From: Endomicrobium sp.
GTDB taxonomy: Bacteria; Elusimicrobiota; Endomicrobiia; Endomicrobiales; Endomicrobiaceae
NCBI GenBank assembly: GCA_031266535.1
Contig: JAISAS010000004.1
Span: 1-64,000 of the forward strand
Direction of reading: 5' to 3'
DNA: 64,000 bases
The number at the start of each line of letters is the position of its first letter. Position 1 is the first letter of the stretch. The notes beneath the pieces were generated by a model. It worked only from the letters and a program-made list of their open reading frames with translations, had not been told where the DNA came from and made no database searches. Shown here piece after piece: positions 58,871 to 64,000 of the stretch. The translations under genes and the position numbers were made by a program.

Positions 58871-59485
58871 TTAATATGCGATATATTTCAATATTTTATT
58901 AATATCTAGACATCCTTTTCGTACAATTACGTATGGAAATTTTACCATGTCTATAATTGTTGATTCAAAAGAAAATTTGCACTGTCCGCCATCCACCATA
59001 ACATCAACTATATTATTAAATCTTGAAGTTTCTTTTAAGTTTTTTGCGCTTATATTATTAGATATATTAACAGAAGTTGTAAAAATAGGAATGTTTAGTT
59101 CTTTTAATAGTTTTAACACAAATTTATTGTTTGGAATTCGTACTCCTAAACTTTTTTTGCCTCCTGATAAAATTTGTCCTATCTCAGTTGTGGGGAATAT
59201 TAATGTAAGTTGTCCTGGCCAAAATTTCTGAATAATTTTCAATGCTCCATGAGGAATTCTAACAATTGTTTTTAAACTTTCAATATTTGAAGCCATTACG
59301 ATAAGAGGTTTATTGCAATTTCTATTTTTAATATCATATACTTTTTTAATTGCTTCAATGTCAAAAGCGTTAACAGCAAAACCATAAACTGTTTCTGTAG
59401 GAATAATTGCAATACCCCCATTTTTAATTATTATAGCTGTTTTTTTATGTGCTATTTTACTTTTAGATAGAATTTTTAAGGTCAT
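58871..59485 (-). CDS. threonylcarbamoyl-AMP synthase (Sua5/YciO/YrdC family)
   Basis: GGIAIIPTETVYGFAVNAFDIEAIKKVYDIKNRNCNKPLIVMAS, FWPGQLTLIFPT, GVRIPNNKF, STIIDM. Confidence 0.93.
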   Translation of the reverse strand: MTLKILSKSKIAHKKTAIIIKNGGIAIIPTETVYGFAVNAFDIEAIKKVYDIKNRNCNKPLIVMASNIESLKTIVRIPHGALKIIQKFWPGQLTLIFPTTEIGQILSGGKKSLGVRIPNNKFVLKLLKELNIPIFTTSVNISNNISAKNLKETSRFNNIVDVMVDGGQCKFSFESTIIDMVKFPYVIVRKGCLDINKILKYIAY

Positions 59486-59496
59486 ATTAATTTTGT

Positions 59497-60519
59497 TTAT
59501 ATTAAACCTGTAATTTCTGGCAAATTAAACATGATATTCATATTTTGTATAGCTTGTCCAGATGCTCCTTTAATTAAATTATCTATAGCTGAAATTATGA
59601 TGAGCTTGTTTGTTCTTTTGTCAATTTTTATAATTATCTTGCAATAATTAGTATTTAAAACATCTTTAATCCCAAAAACTACGTCATCATCAATAATTTT
59701 TATAAAATGATTTCTTTTATAAAATTCATTGTATGCTTCAAATATTTCTGATTTAGAAATTTGTTTTTTTATATCCATATAAATTGTTGACATCATACCT
59801 CTCTCCATTGGAATAATATGTGGAGTAAAACTTACACTTATGTCTTTTCCTGATAAAATTGAAAGTTCTTGTTCTATTTCAGGAATGTGTCTGTGACTAC
59901 CTGCAATTTTATAAGCTTTAAAATTAGGATGTTCATTATCAAAATATTCTTTTGTACCATTCCTACCTGAACCAGATATACCACTTTTTGAATCTATAAT
60001 TATTTTTTCTGTATCGACAAAATCATTTTTAATGGCAGGTGCACATCCCAAAATAACTGTTGTAGGGTAACAACCAGGATTTGCTACAAGTGTAGCTTTA
60101 TTTATTTTATTTGCGTTCAATTCAGACAATCCATAAATTGCTTTATCTATATATTCTTTGGCCATATGATTTACTTTATACCATTTTTCATAAATATCAG
60201 TTTTATTTAATCTAAAATCAGCAGATAAATCTATAATTCTAACTCCATAGTCAAACAAATATGGTACAATCTCGAAAGAAACAGAATGAGGTAGTGCAAG
60301 AAACAATATCTCACAAGTGTTAATTATTTTTTTTATGTTTAATGGTTCAATTTTTAGATTCAACAAATTAAAATATGGATAAACATCTGCTAAATGTTTT
60401 TCTTTATTAAATTTTCTACCATAAAGTCCTACAATTTCTACGTTTGGATGTTTCGAAAGAATTTTTAAAAGTTCTTCTCCTGTGTATCCTGTAATACCTA
60501 CAATTCCAACTTTAATCAT
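59497..60519 (-). CDS. argC: N-acetyl-gamma-glutamyl-phosphate reductase
   Basis: [69 protein letters not shown]. Confidence 0.95.
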   Translation of the reverse strand: MIKVGIVGITGYTGEELLKILSKHPNVEIVGLYGRKFNKEKHLADVYPYFNLLNLKIEPLNIKKIINTCEILFLALPHSVSFEIVPYLFDYGVRIIDLSADFRLNKTDIYEKWYKVNHMAKEYIDKAIYGLSELNANKINKATLVANPGCYPTTVILGCAPAIKNDFVDTEKIIIDSKSGISGSGRNGTKEYFDNEHPNFKAYKIAGSHRHIPEIEQELSILSGKDISVSFTPHIIPMERGMMSTIYMDIKKQISKSEIFEAYNEFYKRNHFIKIIDDDVVFGIKDVLNTNYCKIIIKIDKRTNKLIIISAIDNLIKGASGQAIQNMNIMFNLPEITGLI

Positions 60520-61147
60520 ATTCTCTCCAATTAATTTAAAAGATTGTATAGTAACATAAGTGATAACTATACTGTATATAAACTAATATTCACGTTGTAT
60601 TTTCTGATTTAACTTGCATATTTTTTTATTTGTGTATCGTCAATTGTATCATATTTTTTAATATAATTCTTTTACTGTTATTTTTCATACTTTTTGTAGA
60701 TTTTTCGTATTACTTAAAATATCATTATTATTAGCTTTTTTAGAATGTAACCGTACCATAAAATTCAGATTCATAATTATTTTATTATTCTAAACATATT
60801 TATCTACGTGTACTCACATGTATTTTTGAATATATACCAATTTAACCAATTTTATATAAATGAAATAATTTTCATGGTTTTATTTTTATTTATTCATTAG
60901 TTTTTACAGATTTACAGATCGTAAAAGAAAAAAGGTTCAGCATTATAAACAATACAAATATAAATATTATTTATTACTAAAATGATATCATACGTTGAGT
61001 CATTCGTAAAATAAAAACAAAATTAGTACAATGCATAATTTGGATCAGTTATTAATAGAAATAGTTTATTTTCTTATATTTTAAAATTTATGTTTAACTA
61101 AAATAAATTTGTGTTGTTATATAATTTTGTTTACTGAGAGGGTGTAG

Positions 61148-63553
61148 ATGGATAAACAAAAATTTTTGGATATACTAAAAAAGCAAATATTGATAATGGA
61201 TGGAGCTACTGGAACAGAACTACAAAAAAAAAACTATCTTGAAGGAGTCTTAATCCCTGAAGAATTAAATATTAAATTTCCAGAAAGAATTTCTGATATA
61301 TATTATTCTTATATAAATGCAGGTTCTAACATAATTCTTGCTAATACTTTTGGAGCAAATTCTATTAGATTAAAACATCATGGACTTCTGTCGAAAGCTG
61401 ATGATATAATAAAATCTGGGATTGATTTAATAAGAAAAATTTCTAAGGATGTTATAATTGCTGGTGATGTTTCTTCCATAGGGGAATATATAGAACCATT
61501 GGGAAATCTATCTTTCGATGTTGTTTACAATGCTTTTGCATTTCAAATGTCTTTGCTTCAAAAATATGGTGCGGATATTATAATTATTGAGACAATGACT
61601 GAAATAAAGGAAATGAAAGCAGCAATTTTAGCAGCAAAAGAAAATTTTACAGGTGCAGTAATAGTTCAAATGACTTTTTCAAAAGATGGTATTACAGCTA
61701 CTGGTACAGATTTAAAAAGTTTTATTACTATAGCAGAAAGTTTGGGTGTCGATGCTTTGGGACTAAACTGTTCTATAGGTTCTAAAGATTTGGTTGAACT
61801 TGTAAAAATTCTATGTGATAATACGAATCTTCCTATATCATTTAAACCTAATGCAGGTATGCCAGTATTAATTAATCATAAAACATATTTTCCTGAAACA
61901 AAAGAAGAATTTATTGAATCAAGTTTAGAGGCTTATTCTTATGGTGTCAATATGTTAGGTGGTTGTTGTGGAACTAGTCCAGAGTTTATAAAAATATTAT
62001 CTGAAGAAATGAAAAATAAAGTACCAAATATACGTGAAAAAAAAAATAAATATTTTCTTTCTACAAGAACAAAAGCTATTGATATAAATGAAATGAAAAA
62101 ACCTGTTATAATAGGTGAAAGAATAAATCCTACAAATAGAAAAAAATTGCAAGAAGAATTAATTAAATGGAATTTATCGATTGTAAAAGATGAGGCACGT
62201 TCACAAGTAAGCGTAGGAGCAAATTTTTTAGATATAAATATGGGGATAGCTGGATTAGATGAGATAAAGCTTCTCACAAATGCCGTAAATCAGATACAAG
62301 AAATAGTTTCTGTACCTTTATGTATAGATTCAAGTAATGCAATGGCTTTAGAGCAAGCAGTTAAAAATTGTGCTGGTAGACCTATAATCAATTCCGTAAA
62401 TGGTGAACTTGAAAAACTTAATTTGATATTACCTATAGCAAAAAAATATGGAGCTGTTCTAATTTCTTTGACTACAGATGATGATGGAATACCGAAAACA
62501 TCTGAAGATAGATTAAAAATAGCTGCAAAAATTTTAAATTTTGCTGATATACATGGATTTGAAAGAAAAAATATTATTTTTGATTACCTTGTTTTATCTG
62601 TAAGTTCTTCTCCTGAACAAACACAAGAAACGTTAAAAGCAATGAGAAAATCAAAAAGATTATATCCACAATGTAAACTTGTTTTAGGTATATCGAATAT
62701 TTCTTTTGGACTTCCTTCAAGACAAACAATAAATTCGACTTTTTTAAAAATGGCTATAGATGCAGGGCTTGATTTTGCAATTATTAATCCACATGAAAAT
62801 TGGAAAATTTATGATACTTTTGCAATAAATTTACTTAAAAATAATGATAAGGGTGCAATTAAATACATGGAAGTTTTTAGTTCTTTTAAAAAACAAGTAC
62901 CAAAAAATTTTGTAGAACATAAACTTCCTTTGGATGAACAACTTTATTTTGCAGTTTTAAACGGAAATAAAGAATCTATTCCAAATATTTTAGATCACAT
63001 TATTAAATCTAATAATTCTAATTTTTTTAAGATAGTAAATGATAATGTATTAAAAGCACTGAATTTTGTTGGTGAAAAATTTGCTTTGAAAGAATATTTT
63101 TTACCACAAATAATTATGTCAGCTCAAGCTGCACAGCTAGCTTTTGCCATAGTAAAGACTACTTTAAAAAAAAATCAGTTATCTACAACAGATAAAATTA
63201 TAATTGCTACAGTTAAGGGTGATATGCATGATATAGGTAAAAATATAGTTGGAGCTGTATTGGAGAGTTATGGATTTGATGTTATAGATATGGGAATAAA
63301 TGTAGATTCTCAATTAATAATAAATAAGGCTAATGAGATAAAACCTGTTGCAATTGGACTTTCTGCTCTTATGACAACTACAATGCCTGAAATGAAAACT
63401 GTTGTAAAATTAAGAGATGAAATTAATATCCAAACAAAAATCATTATAGGTGGTGCAGCCGTGACAGAAAAATTTGCAAAAGAAATTGGTGCAGATGCGT
63501 ATGCCAAGGACGCCATGGAGGCTGCTGTTTACATAAGAACTTTAAAACAGTAG
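61148..63553 (+). CDS. metH: cobalamin-dependent methionine synthase, short form (homocysteine, pterin and B12-binding domains; no reactivation domain)
   Basis: DGATGTELQKKNYLEG, GGCCGTSPEFI, GERINPTNRKKL, VKGDMHDIGKNIVGAVLESYGFDVIDMG (DxHxxG B12 site); 801 aa. Confidence 0.93.
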   Translation: MDKQKFLDILKKQILIMDGATGTELQKKNYLEGVLIPEELNIKFPERISDIYYSYINAGSNIILANTFGANSIRLKHHGLLSKADDIIKSGIDLIRKISKDVIIAGDVSSIGEYIEPLGNLSFDVVYNAFAFQMSLLQKYGADIIIIETMTEIKEMKAAILAAKENFTGAVIVQMTFSKDGITATGTDLKSFITIAESLGVDALGLNCSIGSKDLVELVKILCDNTNLPISFKPNAGMPVLINHKTYFPETKEEFIESSLEAYSYGVNMLGGCCGTSPEFIKILSEEMKNKVPNIREKKNKYFLSTRTKAIDINEMKKPVIIGERINPTNRKKLQEELIKWNLSIVKDEARSQVSVGANFLDINMGIAGLDEIKLLTNAVNQIQEIVSVPLCIDSSNAMALEQAVKNCAGRPIINSVNGELEKLNLILPIAKKYGAVLISLTTDDDGIPKTSEDRLKIAAKILNFADIHGFERKNIIFDYLVLSVSSSPEQTQETLKAMRKSKRLYPQCKLVLGISNISFGLPSRQTINSTFLKMAIDAGLDFAIINPHENWKIYDTFAINLLKNNDKGAIKYMEVFSSFKKQVPKNFVEHKLPLDEQLYFAVLNGNKESIPNILDHIIKSNNSNFFKIVNDNVLKALNFVGEKFALKEYFLPQIIMSAQAAQLAFAIVKTTLKKNQLSTTDKIIIATVKGDMHDIGKNIVGAVLESYGFDVIDMGINVDSQLIINKANEIKPVAIGLSALMTTTMPEMKTVVKLRDEINIQTKIIIGGAAVTEKFAKEIGADAYAKDAMEAAVYIRTLKQ

Positions 63554-63659
63554 ATTCTTTATTTTTATATAGAATTAAACGAATGGTTATGTTATAATCA
63601 TGATAAATTGACAGTGTGTAGTATTGTAGTAAATAAAATTAAATAAAGTCGGAGCAAAA

Positions 63660-64000
63660 ATGATCAAATTTGGGACATCTGGATGGCGGGGGATTATTGC
63701 AAAAGAATTTACTTATGCTAATGTTGCTGTTGTTTCGCAAGCTATAGCAAAAAATATTAATGAGAATTTTCATAAAGCTTCTATTATAATAGGATATGAT
63801 ACAAGATTTATGTCTGAAGATTTTGCAAAATTTGCTGCTGAAATTTTTGCTGGGAATAATATAAAAGTGTTACTATGTAGAGAGAACACTCCCACTCCAG
63901 TAATATCTTACAATATTGTAAATTTAAAACTTTCTGCTGGAATTAATTTTACAGCAAGTCATAATTCTTATAGGTATAATGGTATAAAATATTTTTCTTC
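63660..64000 (+). CDS. phosphoglucomutase/phosphomannomutase family protein, N-terminal part (truncated by window end)
   Basis: MIKFGTSGWRGIIAKEFTYANVAVVSQAIA...IIGYDTRFMSEDFAKFAAEI...INFTASHNSYRYNGIKYFS (TASHN active-site serine loop); absent from ORF track because it is open at the edge. Confidence 0.92.
   Translation, partial: MIKFGTSGWRGIIAKEFTYANVAVVSQAIAKNINENFHKASIIIGYDTRFMSEDFAKFAAEIFAGNNIKVLLCRENTPTPVISYNIVNLKLSAGINFTASHNSYRYNGIKYFS

Noticed and set aside
61148-63553. MetH missing the C-terminal activation domain as a truncation
   Set aside because: Short MetH forms lacking the reactivation domain are known in anaerobes; the gene ends cleanly
1-64000. CRISPR arrays, transposases, prophage genes, toxin-antitoxin or defence modules
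   Set aside because: Looked for them; no repeat-spacer pattern and no ORF with such signatures

Overview
This is a very AT-rich (by eye about 25-30% GC) bacterial chromosomal window, dense in housekeeping genes. The organism is diderm: LptE-like lipoprotein, KDO transferase, heptosyltransferases, Tol-Pal, TolC/RND. HydF implies an [FeFe]-hydrogenase, and NfnAB/SudAB-like genes are present. The gene set resembles reduced Elusimicrobiota/Endomicrobia, but this is an unverified inference. I identified about 52 CDSs, one of them running off the right edge and missing from the ORF track, plus six tRNA genes: a mixed-strand cluster of five at 7.5-8.7 kb and tRNA-Pro at 23.2 kb. I saw no IS element, prophage, CRISPR array or recognised defence system. 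No clearly new multi-gene system is evident. The points most worth a second look are: (1) a minimised UvrC lacking the linker before the RNase H-like domain and the C-terminal HhH domain, with both nuclease centres apparently intact; (2) a short pyruvate kinase lacking the C-terminal domain and carrying an altered TKGPEIR motif; (3) a TM-PHP-TM protein overlapping tolR in a permuted Tol-Pal operon; (4) two paralogous HD-domain proteins flanking yajC immediately upstream of secDF; (5) a DUF374 acyltransferase-GT9 heptosyltransferase fusion in an LPS core operon; (6) a TolC-RND pair with no periplasmic adaptor gene; (7) a LipM-like Cys in an LplA-family protein; (8) C34 tRNAs kept in a very AT-rich genome.
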